Positions 7,609-16,334 of a stretch of 61,206 nucleotides of DNA are shown here, one piece after another. The notes below the pieces were generated by a model, which was not told where the DNA came from, searched no databases, and saw nothing but the letters and a program-made list of their open reading frames with translations. This DNA comes from a virus. A program made the position numbers and the translations under genes. The stretch spans positions 1 to 61,206 of the IMG/VR virus record IMGVR_UViG_3300031857_000181; one strand, 5' to 3'. Every line of letters begins with the position of its first letter. Within the stretch, counting starts at the first letter, position 1.

Positions 7609-8165
7609 TCTTCAGATTTCATTCTCTCATATTTCGGTAATAAAATTTCATACTGTTTCTCAATCATTTCATATGTTGTCGGTAAATACACTGATTCAAA
7701 CCATTCGACTAATTCGTCAACATTATTAAAACCATCAGGATTATCAAAAGACTCATAAGAATCGTCATCATTACGAGAGTCATAACTCCATTCACCATCA
7801 GTTGATGATAAAAAATCTGTTTGAACAGGAGTAGAATTACCCGCATGATATGGGGTGGAATAAGATAAAGTATCCAATTTTTCACCTTGATTATCCCAAA
7901 AACATACCCATCTCCCCCCGCCAGCATTATAACTTATATCACAATTCTTATATTTTTTGTTCATCTTAACTAATTCAGGAGTGAACATATATGCAGTCGC
8001 TTCATCCATATTATAAAAGTCATCCCCCTTAATTGGTATACCCAAAATCTGAGCCAATTTAATTTTACCAATACCCAAAGTATTTGATGTTTCATCAAAC
8101 CCTTCTTCCTGATACAACTTTTTGATTGTTTTAATAAATTTATCTTCACTAATTATTATCTTCAT
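7605..8165 (-). CDS. leader protein, 186 aa, with TLGI helix-turn-helix-like segment
   Basis: The leader MKIIISEDKFIKTIKKLYQEEG runs into ETSNTLGIGKIKLAQILGIPI, which resembles EASSTLGLPIQKIIDILDL in the leaderless protein at 57920. The shared segment looks like a small helix-turn-helix. The rest is aromatic and acidic. It is the last gene of the 15-gene minus-strand leader operon. Confidence 0.8.
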   Translation of the reverse strand: MKIIISEDKFIKTIKKLYQEEGFDETSNTLGIGKIKLAQILGIPIKGDDFYNMDEATAYMFTPELVKMNKKYKNCDISYNAGGGRWVCFWDNQGEKLDTLSYSTPYHAGNSTPVQTDFLSSTDGEWSYDSRNDDDSYESFDNPDGFNNVDELVEWFESVYLPTTYEMIEKQYEILLPKYERMKSED

Positions 8166-8511
8166 CTTCTAATATTTTCTTAAGTTTTTCTTTTATATAT
8201 TTACCATATTTCATTTTAATTCTATCTGTCATCTCATTAGTATAATCAAATAATCTATCATCTTCAGTTCCGCCCCACTCACTAGGAATTGTACTCCAAA
8301 CAACATGATGAATAATATCATTCATATGTCCTGCAAGACCGCGTGGATCATGTTTTAAAACCTTCGCAGTCCTATATCCAATTCTCTCATCAATATCACT
8401 CTTTATATTGATAAAATGGATTCTCCTACGAAAAAAAGGATCAAGCCCATCATAGACATCGTCAACCTTATTTAGTTCGTTATATTGAGATTCTGTTATT
8501 ATTATTTTCAT
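8149..8511 (-). CDS. leader protein of the FRRRI family (paralogue 1 of 3)
   Basis: It starts MKIIITESQYNELNKVDDVYDG, followed by FFRRRIHFINI and a C-terminal KYGKYIKEKLKKIL helix. It is nearly identical over its first 30 residues to the 8508 product. Overlaps with both neighbours suggest coupled translation. Confidence 0.85.
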   Translation of the reverse strand: MKIIITESQYNELNKVDDVYDGLDPFFRRRIHFINIKSDIDERIGYRTAKVLKHDPRGLAGHMNDIIHHVVWSTIPSEWGGTEDDRLFDYTNEMTDRIKMKYGKYIKEKLKKILEDEDNN

Positions 8512-8861
8512 TTTAATTTCTCGATAGTTTTTCTTTTTATTTCATCACCATACTTATCCATAATTCTATTACCCATTAAATCATCGTATTCGTCTATCTT
8601 ATCATAATCCCATTCAGGACTCCATACTCTCGATTCCCATATCAATCGTCTTACAATTTCTCTAATTAATTTAGCCAATTCTTTATCAGAGATAATATCT
8701 TTCACATAATAGTTTTTCAACACCCAATAAATCTTTTCATCGATTTTATCTGAAATATTTATCATTCTAATTCTTCTTCTATAATAAGGATCCAATCCAT
8801 CATAGACATCGTCAACCTTATTTAGTTCGTTATATTGAGATTCTGTAATTATTAGTTTCAT
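8508..8861 (-). CDS. leader protein of the FRRRI family (paralogue 2 of 3)
   Basis: It starts MKLIITESQYNELNKVDDVYDG, then YYRRRIRMINI; the C-terminal KYGDEIKRKTIEKL helix is conserved. The middle, including ELAKLIREIVRRLIWES, varies among the three copies. Confidence 0.85.
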   Translation of the reverse strand: MKLIITESQYNELNKVDDVYDGLDPYYRRRIRMINISDKIDEKIYWVLKNYYVKDIISDKELAKLIREIVRRLIWESRVWSPEWDYDKIDEYDDLMGNRIMDKYGDEIKRKTIEKLK

Positions 8862-9202
8862 ATATCCAATTTCTTTTTAACCAATCTTTTAATGTATTCA
8901 CCATACTTGTCCATTATATTAGCTGACATTATATCGTGATATTCAAATAACTCCATACTAGTATTATATCCCATTTCTGCTGGTATTGTTTCCCATACGA
9001 TAGCACTAATAATCCTTTTAACTAAATAATCTACACTAACTTTGTTTTCATAAAATCGGTGTAGATTATTCATTATTTGATTAATTGACTGGGGAATGTC
9101 AATAAACTCAATCCTTCTTCTAAAATAAGGACTTAATCCATCATAGACATCATCGGCCTTAGTTAATTCGTTATATTGGTCTTCAGTTATTATTAGTTTC
9201 AT
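8858..9202 (-). CDS. leader protein of the FRRRI family (paralogue 3 of 3)
   Basis: I chose the ATG at 9202, giving 114 residues starting MKLIITEDQYNELTKADDVYDG. A longer frame would run into the preceding gene. YFRRRIEFIDI and KYGEYIKRLVKKKL match the other two copies. Confidence 0.85.
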   Translation of the reverse strand: MKLIITEDQYNELTKADDVYDGLSPYFRRRIEFIDIPQSINQIMNNLHRFYENKVSVDYLVKRIISAIVWETIPAEMGYNTSMELFEYHDIMSANIMDKYGEYIKRLVKKKLDI

Positions 9203-9203
9203 A

Positions 9204-9797
9204 TTAATATCCCATTCTTTTTTTTCTTTCAACAGTATCAACAATATCCAAGTAAAAATCCTCAAGGTCTCTTTCACCCGACTCAATTTTGTTAATAATT
9301 TCTTTTCTATTATATCCTGTATTTTTATCAATGAAATCAATCATCTCCTCATCAGTTATACCTTCAGGTTTATTAGGTTCAGGACTACATTCATAATCAT
9401 TATCTCTAATATCAACGTCATTAATACTCAATTTAGACTCACCCACAATCGATTCAAATTTAGGTATCATTGTCTTTTCATACCAATCTTCAACAACATA
9501 TATCGCAAACGATTTTTTAATTGTGAATATTGATACAATATCCTTAATCAAACTTTTAGATATTAATAAAATACCATTCTTAAATGTACCATCATTAAAA
9601 TAATAATAGGCACTTATTTGTTCCAAACCATCAACACACCAATCCTCCCTAAGATTACCATAGTTACGAGATTTTTTTCCTATTTTTCTTGTGCCCTTAG
9701 AAATATATCTGTCCAGGTATTGTTCAATTGCCTTCTGTCTTCCTAGGTTCTCTTTTATAAGACTTTTAAATTGTTCTTCAGTTATTATTAGTTTCAT
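9204..9797 (-). CDS. leader protein, 197 aa, unknown body
   Basis: The leader MKLIITEEQFKSLIKENLG carries I-K-E. The body has a basic segment (KGTRKIGKKSRNYGN), a YYYFNDGTFKNG strand pair and an acidic C-terminal third. No family recognised. It follows the leucine-rich-repeat genes in the same operon with a 16-bp gap. Confidence 0.85.
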   Translation of the reverse strand: MKLIITEEQFKSLIKENLGRQKAIEQYLDRYISKGTRKIGKKSRNYGNLREDWCVDGLEQISAYYYFNDGTFKNGILLISKSLIKDIVSIFTIKKSFAIYVVEDWYEKTMIPKFESIVGESKLSINDVDIRDNDYECSPEPNKPEGITDEEMIDFIDKNTGYNRKEIINKIESGERDLEDFYLDIVDTVERKKRMGY

Positions 9798-9813
9798 ATA
9801 TAATAATTATTTT

Positions 9814-10410
9814 TTAGTTCCCATATGGGGATTTACTAAGCCAATTATGTTTTATTTTATCAATCTGTTCATCAGAAAGACCTGTTCTATGTATCATTAA
9901 AAAATCAGTAACATATATCTTAAATTTTTCTTTAGAAAATTCTGGACTGACATCACCCAAAGATTTTAAATTTGGGGTATATCTTAAATCCAAAGACCTA
10001 CCAACTTGATTCAAATAACCCAAATCCTCAATATTAGAATTTATTAAAGCAAAATCAAAACCAACATATCTCAAATTACCCAAAGATTTTAAGTTCTTTG
10101 TATCAGATAAATCAAACTCACCAGTAACCTTCTTTAACTTACCCAAACTCTCAATCACAGAACCCCTAGCTTTTAAATGTCCCTTAACTCTAACAAGATG
10201 TTTAAATTCTTTAACCGAACTATCCCTAATATCAATATTATCATCAATATAATATCCATCGTAAATTCCACCTTTCTTCTGATTCATAAACTCAAACATA
10301 TCATCCCATTTAATTGGATCAACATCAACAAATGGTGTGAAATCCAAAAGATTTTCACCCTTATTCTCAATTATCAACCTAAGTTGTGATTCATTAATTA
10401 TTATTTTCAT
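9814..10410 (-). CDS. leader LRR protein 10 (last of the tandem family)
   Basis: The leader MKIIINESQLRLIIEN is followed by a cap containing KWDDMFEFMNQKKGG and DGYYIDD, then about five 20-residue repeats. The C-terminus (HRTGLSDEQIDKIKHNWLSK) differs from the TPLSK...EELR tail of most paralogues. This suggests recombination of ends or divergence at the edge of the array. Confidence 0.88.
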   Translation of the reverse strand: MKIIINESQLRLIIENKGENLLDFTPFVDVDPIKWDDMFEFMNQKKGGIYDGYYIDDNIDIRDSSVKEFKHLVRVKGHLKARGSVIESLGKLKKVTGEFDLSDTKNLKSLGNLRYVGFDFALINSNIEDLGYLNQVGRSLDLRYTPNLKSLGDVSPEFSKEKFKIYVTDFLMIHRTGLSDEQIDKIKHNWLSKSPYGN

Positions 10411-10934
10411 AAAAATATAGATCCTTTAACATTTATTTGTTTTCTTAATTCTTCATTAGTTGTGCTATAAGATAATGGGGTATATTGTAAATTAAGAAAA
10501 TCCCCAACATAAGATAACATGGGTAATGATTCAATTTTGGTTCGGTCTAAATCCAAACTACCGCCAACATATTCTAACACCGGTAATGATTCAATTGGTG
10601 CATATCTTAAATCCAAACTCGCACCAACATATTTTAACATCGGTAATGACTTAATTGGTGTTCGGAATAAATCCAAAGTATCACCAAGCTTAACCAAATA
10701 TTTTAATTCGGTTACATCAGAGTCATATAATTCAACATACTCATCAATATAATAACCATCATATGTTTTATCACCCTTCTTCTCCTTCTTTTCCTTTAAT
10801 AATAAAAATATATCATCCCATTTATTAGGGGAAACTCCTGATTCATAAACACCAGTTAAATCAATAAGATTCTTATTCTTATCTTCATTCTCAACAATCA
10901 ATTTTAATTGTGATTCATTAATTATTATTTTCAT
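10407..10934 (-). CDS. leader LRR protein 9
   Basis: The leader MKIIINESQLKLIVEN carries I-V-E. A KWDDIF cap precedes four repeats of the form SLPML-x-YVG-x-x-L-x-L-x-x-T-x-I. The tail is TPLSYSTTNEELRKQINVKG. The 20-residue LP-containing unit resembles LPX repeats of secreted effectors, which bind proteins. It is joined to both neighbours by ATGA overlaps. Confidence 0.9.
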   Translation of the reverse strand: MKIIINESQLKLIVENEDKNKNLIDLTGVYESGVSPNKWDDIFLLLKEKKEKKGDKTYDGYYIDEYVELYDSDVTELKYLVKLGDTLDLFRTPIKSLPMLKYVGASLDLRYAPIESLPVLEYVGGSLDLDRTKIESLPMLSYVGDFLNLQYTPLSYSTTNEELRKQINVKGSIFL

Positions 10935-11602
10935 ATAAATAATTTACCTTGTACACCAAATTTATCATTTATTTCCACGTTAGTCATACCTGACGCATTT
11001 AATTCCTTACCAAGGGGAGAACCCCCCAAAGATAAACTACCATTCACATATTTCAAACTTGGCAATTCAGTTATACCACTTCGCCATAATGTTAAATCGT
11101 CACCATACAATTCATCATCATTATCTGCACCAACACTCTCCAATTTAGGTAAATATTTAATTCCTGACACATCACCATTTACCCCACGACCAACACTTAC
11201 CAAATTCGGAATACTAATAATATCACTATCTCTAAAATAAAAATTCCCATCAACCCTCTCCAATAATGGTAATGTTTTAATCCCTGTCTCAGCTAAATTT
11301 AAATCACCACCCACTTTAATCAAATTAGGTAACGATTTAATTTGGCTAATTTCTAAATCCAAATAACCACCAACCTTAACCAAATATTTTAATTCGGTGA
11401 CATCAGATTTATACAAATTAACATCCCCATCAATATAATATCCATCATACTTACCACCCTTCTTATTATTGATATGTTCAAACATTCCATCCAATTTATT
11501 AGGAGAAACTCCTGATTCATAAACATCAGTTAAATCAATAAGATTCTTGTTTTCATTCTCAACAATCAATTTCAATTGTTCCTCAGTTATTATTATTTTC
11601 AT
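10931..11602 (-). CDS. leader LRR protein 8
   Basis: MKIIITEEQLKLIVEN leader and a KLDGMFEHINNKKGG cap; about six repeats with one irregular longer unit around DNDDELYGDDL. The tail (GSPLGKELNASGMTNVEINDK) is only loosely like the common tail. Confidence 0.9.
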   Translation of the reverse strand: MKIIITEEQLKLIVENENKNLIDLTDVYESGVSPNKLDGMFEHINNKKGGKYDGYYIDGDVNLYKSDVTELKYLVKVGGYLDLEISQIKSLPNLIKVGGDLNLAETGIKTLPLLERVDGNFYFRDSDIISIPNLVSVGRGVNGDVSGIKYLPKLESVGADNDDELYGDDLTLWRSGITELPSLKYVNGSLSLGGSPLGKELNASGMTNVEINDKFGVQGKLFI

Positions 11603-12048
11603 AGATATATGTTTTCTTTAACATTTATTTGTTTTCTTAATTCTTCTCTATTAGTAGTCCTAGATAATGGGGTATTAAATAAATCCAAATAACCCCCAAC
11701 ATAAGATAACATCGGCAATGACTTAATTGAGGTATACGATAAATCCAACCAACCCCCAACATATGATAACATTGGCAATGATTTAATTTGGGAATATCTT
11801 GAATACAAACGACCCTCAACTCTAACCAAATAATTTAATTCGATTACACCATAGTCATATAATTCAACATCATCATCAATGTAATAACCATCATATCTCC
11901 CACCCTTCTTTTTATTAATATGTAAAAACATATCATCCCACTTATTAGGAGAAACCCCCGATTCATAAACACCAGTTAAATCAATAAGATTCTCACCCTC
12001 ATTCTCAACAATCAATTTCAATTGTTCCTCAGTTATTATTATTTTCAT
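11599..12048 (-). CDS. leader LRR protein 7 (shortest)
   Basis: The 149-residue member has the common leader and KWDDMFLHINKKKGG cap. Only three repeats are present before the TPLSRTTNREELRKQINVKE tail. It shows that repeat number varies while the caps stay fixed. Confidence 0.9.
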   Translation of the reverse strand: MKIIITEEQLKLIVENEGENLIDLTGVYESGVSPNKWDDMFLHINKKKGGRYDGYYIDDDVELYDYGVIELNYLVRVEGRLYSRYSQIKSLPMLSYVGGWLDLSYTSIKSLPMLSYVGGYLDLFNTPLSRTTNREELRKQINVKENIYL

Positions 12049-12887
12049 AGATGTATTTCTCCCTCAACAGTTATTTTACTTTTTATTGATTCTTTTGTAA
12101 TAAAATCTGACAACGGTGTATTTCTTAAATCCATTTCACCACCAACATATGTTAAAGATGGGAATTGATTCATTCCATAAATATGTTTATTTGAATACAA
12201 TTCAAATTCACCCTCAACACGAGTTAATTTTGGCAAATCTGATACCGAACTACGTGTAAGCCTTAAATTTGGTTCAAAACTATCCTCACCATAGTTATCA
12301 GAATATTTAATCTCCACCAATTCTGGCAAACTTTTAATATTCTTACATTCATTCAAATTTAAAAACCCGGCACGAACCAATTTTGGCAATTCCTTGATAC
12401 CTGATTTATGTAAGACAAGTTCAGCACCAACCTCAACCAACTCTGGCAAATTAACCTCATATGAATATTGCAATAAACACCATTCATCAATCTTAACCAA
12501 GGATGGGAAATTAACCAAACCTGAAGAATTTGTCCCATCTAAAGCCCCAAGTCGTATTATCTTGGGAAATGATTTGAATCTCTGATCTGTTATATCAAGA
12601 GTACCTGTCACAATAACTAATTCATTAAAGAATTGTTCAGCTACTGACATTAATATATCCCATTTCTTTTTCATCTCAAGATGTTTGGTTTCAAGCCCAT
12701 AATCAGATGTCCATGCAAGTATATTCAAATCACCAATAAATTTAATCCCTGACTTGCCCGACTTTCTATACAATCCCATCACTCCATCAAAACCAAATTT
12801 CTCCAACACATCTTCATTTATAATATATAAACTTGATCTGTCCTCAACAATCAATTTTAATTGTTCCTCAGTTATTATTATTTTCAT
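12045..12887 (-). CDS. leader LRR protein 6 (longest)
   Basis: The 280-residue member has the MKIIITEEQLKLIVED leader but a different cap (VLEKFGFDGVMGLYRKSGKSG...IGDLNIL). About seven repeats use LPELVEVG/LPKLVRAG forms. The tail TPLSDFITKESIKSKITVEG is recognisable. It belongs to a cap subtype shared with 13450 and 14220. Confidence 0.9.
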   Translation of the reverse strand: MKIIITEEQLKLIVEDRSSLYIINEDVLEKFGFDGVMGLYRKSGKSGIKFIGDLNILAWTSDYGLETKHLEMKKKWDILMSVAEQFFNELVIVTGTLDITDQRFKSFPKIIRLGALDGTNSSGLVNFPSLVKIDEWCLLQYSYEVNLPELVEVGAELVLHKSGIKELPKLVRAGFLNLNECKNIKSLPELVEIKYSDNYGEDSFEPNLRLTRSSVSDLPKLTRVEGEFELYSNKHIYGMNQFPSLTYVGGEMDLRNTPLSDFITKESIKSKITVEGEIHL

Positions 12888-13453
12888 AGATATATTTCTG
12901 CTTCAACATTTATTTGTTTTCTTAATTCTTCCTTAGTGGTTGTCTTAGATAATGGGGTATTTGTTAAATACAAATCATTACCAACATATTCCAATTTTGG
13001 TAATGATTCAATTTGTGAATTATATAAATCCAAATCAATGCCAACATATTCCAATTTCGGTAAGGATTCAATTTGTGAATTATATAAACTCAAATTACTC
13101 CCAACATATTTTAACATTGGTAAAAATTCAATTTGAGAATGTCTTAAAAATAAACTACTCCCAACATATTTTAACATTGGTAATGATTCAATTTGTGAAT
13201 TATATAAATTCAAATACCCCCTAACTTCAACCAAATATTTTAATTCGGTGACATTAGATTTATGTAATTTAACATCACCATCAATATAATAACCATCGTA
13301 TTTATCACCCTTCTTCTTATTAAGACGCTCAAACATTTCATCCCATTTAATTGGATTAACATCAACAAATGGTGTGAAATCCAAAAGATTATCATCCTTA
13401 TCCTCATTCTCAATTATCAACCTAAGTTGCGATTCATTAATTATTATTTTCAT
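12884..13453 (-). CDS. leader LRR protein 5 with near-identical repeats
   Basis: The leader MKIIINESQLRLIIEN and KWDEMFERLNKKKGD cap are followed by five repeats. Four are nearly identical in protein and DNA (YNSQIESLP-K/M-LEYVG). The high DNA identity indicates recent repeat duplication. The tail is TPLSKTTTKEELRKQINVEA. Confidence 0.9.
   Translation of the reverse strand: MKIIINESQLRLIIENEDKDDNLLDFTPFVDVNPIKWDEMFERLNKKKGDKYDGYYIDGDVKLHKSNVTELKYLVEVRGYLNLYNSQIESLPMLKYVGSSLFLRHSQIEFLPMLKYVGSNLSLYNSQIESLPKLEYVGIDLDLYNSQIESLPKLEYVGNDLYLTNTPLSKTTTKEELRKQINVEAEIYL
12977..13215 (-). repeat. 60-bp tandem repeats inside an LRR gene
   Basis: About four copies of a 60-bp unit containing CCAACATATT...GGTAATGATTCAATTTGTGA. 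The period equals 20 codons, so copies can be gained or lost without a frameshift. Confidence 0.85.
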
Positions 13454-14223
13454 AGATATATGTTTCCTTTAACTTCTATTTTATTTCTTAATTCTTCCTT
13501 GGTTGTTGATTTAGATAGGGGAGTATTTCTTAAATACAAACCATCACCAACATATTCTAACATTGGTAAAGAACTAATTTTAGAATTCAATAATGTCAAA
13601 CCACCCTCAACATAAGATAACATCGGTAATGATTTAATTTGACAATTACCCAAATCCAAATCCCCACCAACAGATTTTAAGTTGCCCAAATCCGCAAGTG
13701 GGCTATCATTTAAAAACAAATACCCACCAGTAGATTCTAACTTTGGTAATGATTCGATTTTACTATGACTTAAATACAACCCACCACCAACAGATTCCAA
13801 TTCTGGTAATTCACTAATCTTACTTCCTTTTAAAGTCAAATTACGCCCAACATACCTTAATTCAGGTAATGAACGAACATCAACCATTGATAAAAGCATA
13901 TCACCTGTCACCTTCCTTAATTTGGGGAAACCAACAATGTAATTATTAACAACCCTCAAATCCCCATCAACCTGAACCAAGTTATTACAAAAATCAATCA
14001 ACTCAGATGATAACTTACCACCCAATACACCAATCAAATTGAAATCACCAATTACCTTTATCCCAACGTAATTCTTACTCTCCTTGTTATCTTTGTATAA
14101 CTTATACATTTTGTAAAAAGAATCCTTATCCTCCAATAATTCACCAGGGACATTAAATACTCTATCCCTAATGCCATTCTCAACAATCAATCTTAATTGA
14201 CTCTCAGTTATTATTAGTTTCAT
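13450..14223 (-). CDS. leader LRR protein 4
   Basis: The 257-residue protein has the MKLIITESQLRLIVEN leader, an alternative cap with PGELLEDKDSFYKMYKLY and VIGDFNL, about seven repeats, and the TPLSKSTTKEELRNKIEVKG tail. One repeat (SPLADLGNLKSVGG) interrupts the LPxL rule. Confidence 0.9.
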   Translation of the reverse strand: MKLIITESQLRLIVENGIRDRVFNVPGELLEDKDSFYKMYKLYKDNKESKNYVGIKVIGDFNLIGVLGGKLSSELIDFCNNLVQVDGDLRVVNNYIVGFPKLRKVTGDMLLSMVDVRSLPELRYVGRNLTLKGSKISELPELESVGGGLYLSHSKIESLPKLESTGGYLFLNDSPLADLGNLKSVGGDLDLGNCQIKSLPMLSYVEGGLTLLNSKISSLPMLEYVGDGLYLRNTPLSKSTTKEELRNKIEVKGNIYL

Positions 14224-14873
14224 AAACGTATTTCTCCTCCAACATCTATTTTATTTCTTAATTCTTCCTCGGTTGTTGTCTTAGATAGTGGGGTATTACT
14301 TAAAACCAATACACTATCAACATAGTTTAATTTGGGTAACGACTCAATTTTTGTACCTCTTAATGCCAACATGGAACCAACATATTCCAATTCAGGTAAT
14401 GAATTAATATCACTTAAAGTTAAAAATAAGTTACCCCCAACCTCTTTAAGTTTGGGCAACTCTTCAATACCTGAACCATTTAAACCTAAATCACCATTAA
14501 CATACTCCAATTCAGGCAATGAAATATTCCATACATCAGTTCCCCTCAAGTCACCCTCTATTACTTTCAATTTATTAAAACTATTTTTATAATCACCAAC
14601 AGGCAAAACTAAATCACCAGTAACATATACAATTTCATTAAAGAACAACTCAATGTCACTTAATAAATCATACTCCATATCAAAATAATACATATCACCA
14701 ACAATCTTAATCCCATCCCACCCCTTTATATCTTTTTTGTCATTATAAACCTTTAATGCCTTTCTCACACCACCAGCAATTTTTAAAAAATCATTAGGAA
14801 CAGGAAATAATTTAAGTTTATCCTCATTCTCAACAATCAACCTAAGTTGTGATTCATTAATTATTATTTTCAT
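14220..14873 (-). CDS. leader LRR protein 3
   Basis: The MKIIINESQLRLIVEN leader is followed by a PNDFLKIAGGVRKALKVY / IVGDMYYF cap of the 13450 subtype, about five repeats and the TPLSKTTTEEELRNKIDVGG tail. It has ATGA overlaps on both sides. Confidence 0.9.
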   Translation of the reverse strand: MKIIINESQLRLIVENEDKLKLFPVPNDFLKIAGGVRKALKVYNDKKDIKGWDGIKIVGDMYYFDMEYDLLSDIELFFNEIVYVTGDLVLPVGDYKNSFNKLKVIEGDLRGTDVWNISLPELEYVNGDLGLNGSGIEELPKLKEVGGNLFLTLSDINSLPELEYVGSMLALRGTKIESLPKLNYVDSVLVLSNTPLSKTTTEEELRNKIDVGGEIRL

Positions 14874-15379
14874 AGATTTATTACTCCTTCAACATATATT
14901 TGTTTTCTCAATTCTTCTTTAGTTGTAACCTTAGATAGTGGGGTATGTCTTAAATCCAACCAAAGACCAACATAGTTTAACATTGGTAACGATTTAATTG
15001 GTGTTTCAGATAAATCAAACCAACCCTCAACATAAGATAACATTGGTAATGATTGAATTGAGGACGCATCTAAATTCAAATCACCCCCAACATAGTTTAA
15101 CATTGGTAATGATTTAATTTGGGAGTTATGTAAATCAAACCAACCCTCAACTCTAACCAAATATTTTAATTCGGTAACATCGGACTTATATAAATCAACA
15201 AAACCATCAATATAATACCCATCATATTTCCCGCCCTTCTTTTTATTAAGACGCTCAAACATTTCATCCCATTTAATTGGATTAACATCAACAAATGGTG
15301 TGAAATCCAAAAGATTACCATCCTTATCTTCATTCTCAACAATCAACCTTAACTGACTTTCATTAATTATTATTTTCAT
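14870..15379 (-). CDS. leader LRR protein 2
   Basis: A 169-residue member with the KWDEMFERLNKKKGG cap and four repeats, all SLPMLNYVGG-like. It has the tail TPLSKVTTKEELRKQIYVEG. It is closest to 12884 in its cap. Confidence 0.9.
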   Translation of the reverse strand: MKIIINESQLRLIVENEDKDGNLLDFTPFVDVNPIKWDEMFERLNKKKGGKYDGYYIDGFVDLYKSDVTELKYLVRVEGWFDLHNSQIKSLPMLNYVGGDLNLDASSIQSLPMLSYVEGWFDLSETPIKSLPMLNYVGLWLDLRHTPLSKVTTKEELRKQIYVEGVINL

Positions 15380-16080
15380 AGATATATGTCTCCTTTAACA
15401 TTTATTTTACTTCTTAACTCTTCCTCAGTAGTGGCTTTAGAAAGGGGTGTGCTGTATAAAAACAAATCGCCACCAACATACAAACCATTAGGTAATGATT
15501 CAATTGATGAATAACTTAAATCCAAGTTAGTCCCAACATATTTTAACATCGGTAAGGATTTAATATTAACTCCAGATAAATCTAAAAATTTCCCAACTTC
15601 TGATAACATTGGTAATGATTTAATTCTATAATCATTAGTGTGATTCAGTTTTAAACCCCCACCAACCTCAACCAAATTGGGGATTGTACCAGAATCTAAA
15701 TCAGATGTATTAATGATTTGTAAAAGCACTCCTTTAAATGAATGTAGATTATCCAAGTTTTTTATTCTCCCAAAACGAATTATTTCCAAATTAGGCATTT
15801 TAAATAAAATGTCAGGGACTGATTCGCGATAAAGATAAGTATTAGTACGACTCCCCATTTTAATTAAATTAAGTTTACTAGGCTTTAATTTAAAAATCTC
15901 AAACAACTCTTTATATTCATCCAATATAACACTCTGCTTAATCTTCATCCCTTTCATAATCTGAAAGGCCATATCAATATTATTAGGGTCAAATGTATTA
16001 ATCAATTCCTTAATGGAATTAATATATTCCTCATTCTCAATTATCAACCTTAATTGTTCCTCAGTTATTATTACTTTCAT
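15376..16080 (-). CDS. leader LRR protein 1 (first gene of the operon)
   Basis: I place the start at the ATG at 16080 (MKVIITEEQLRLIIENEE), since the longer frame would need a TTG. The cap is unique (INTFDPNNIDMAFQIMKGMK). About five repeats and the TPLSKATTEEELRSKINVKG tail follow. It heads a 15-gene minus-strand operon running to 7605, in which every product has a leader. Confidence 0.9.
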   Translation of the reverse strand: MKVIITEEQLRLIIENEEYINSIKELINTFDPNNIDMAFQIMKGMKIKQSVILDEYKELFEIFKLKPSKLNLIKMGSRTNTYLYRESVPDILFKMPNLEIIRFGRIKNLDNLHSFKGVLLQIINTSDLDSGTIPNLVEVGGGLKLNHTNDYRIKSLPMLSEVGKFLDLSGVNIKSLPMLKYVGTNLDLSYSSIESLPNGLYVGGDLFLYSTPLSKATTEEELRSKINVKGDIYL

Positions 16081-16108
16081 TGTCAAATTATATTATCCAT
16101 ATAAATAC

Positions 16109-16236
16109 TATAATGTAATAATAATATACTCACTCACCTCCATTCTCCATCCATTTTCCCCCTCACTCCCGTTCAGGGTAAACCACTGCGTTATGTATGT
16201 CAATTCCCCTCGTTCATATATTATTATTACATTATA
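16109..16236. repeat. 20-bp inverted repeat around a pyrimidine-rich loop
   Basis: TATAATGTAATAATAATATA (16109-16128) is perfectly complementary to 16217-16236. The 88 nt between are unusually C/T-rich for this genome. It lies in the region upstream of both the LRR operon (minus) and the GIY-YIG gene (plus). It could form a cruciform or long RNA hairpin. Role unknown. Confidence 0.9.
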
Positions 16237-16334
16237 TTCCCTAACCTAAAAATTTGTTTTTTATATGTAATTAGTTGTTTTTTTTAATACCATAAGTATA
16301 TTTATTAATAAATGAACTTAAAACATATAATTTA

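Noticed and set aside
9203-9340. 46-residue N-terminal extension of the third FRRRI paralogue
   Set aside because: It overlaps the upstream gene and precedes the conserved leader MKLIITEDQ; the true start is 9202.
12977-13215. Regular 60-bp direct repeats resembling a CRISPR array
   Set aside because: They lie inside an open frame, the period is 20 codons, there are no unique spacers, and no cas gene is present.
9814-16080. Diversity-generating retroelement acting on the LRR genes
   Set aside because: No reverse transcriptase or template repeat is visible, and the variation is in repeat number rather than adenine-specific.
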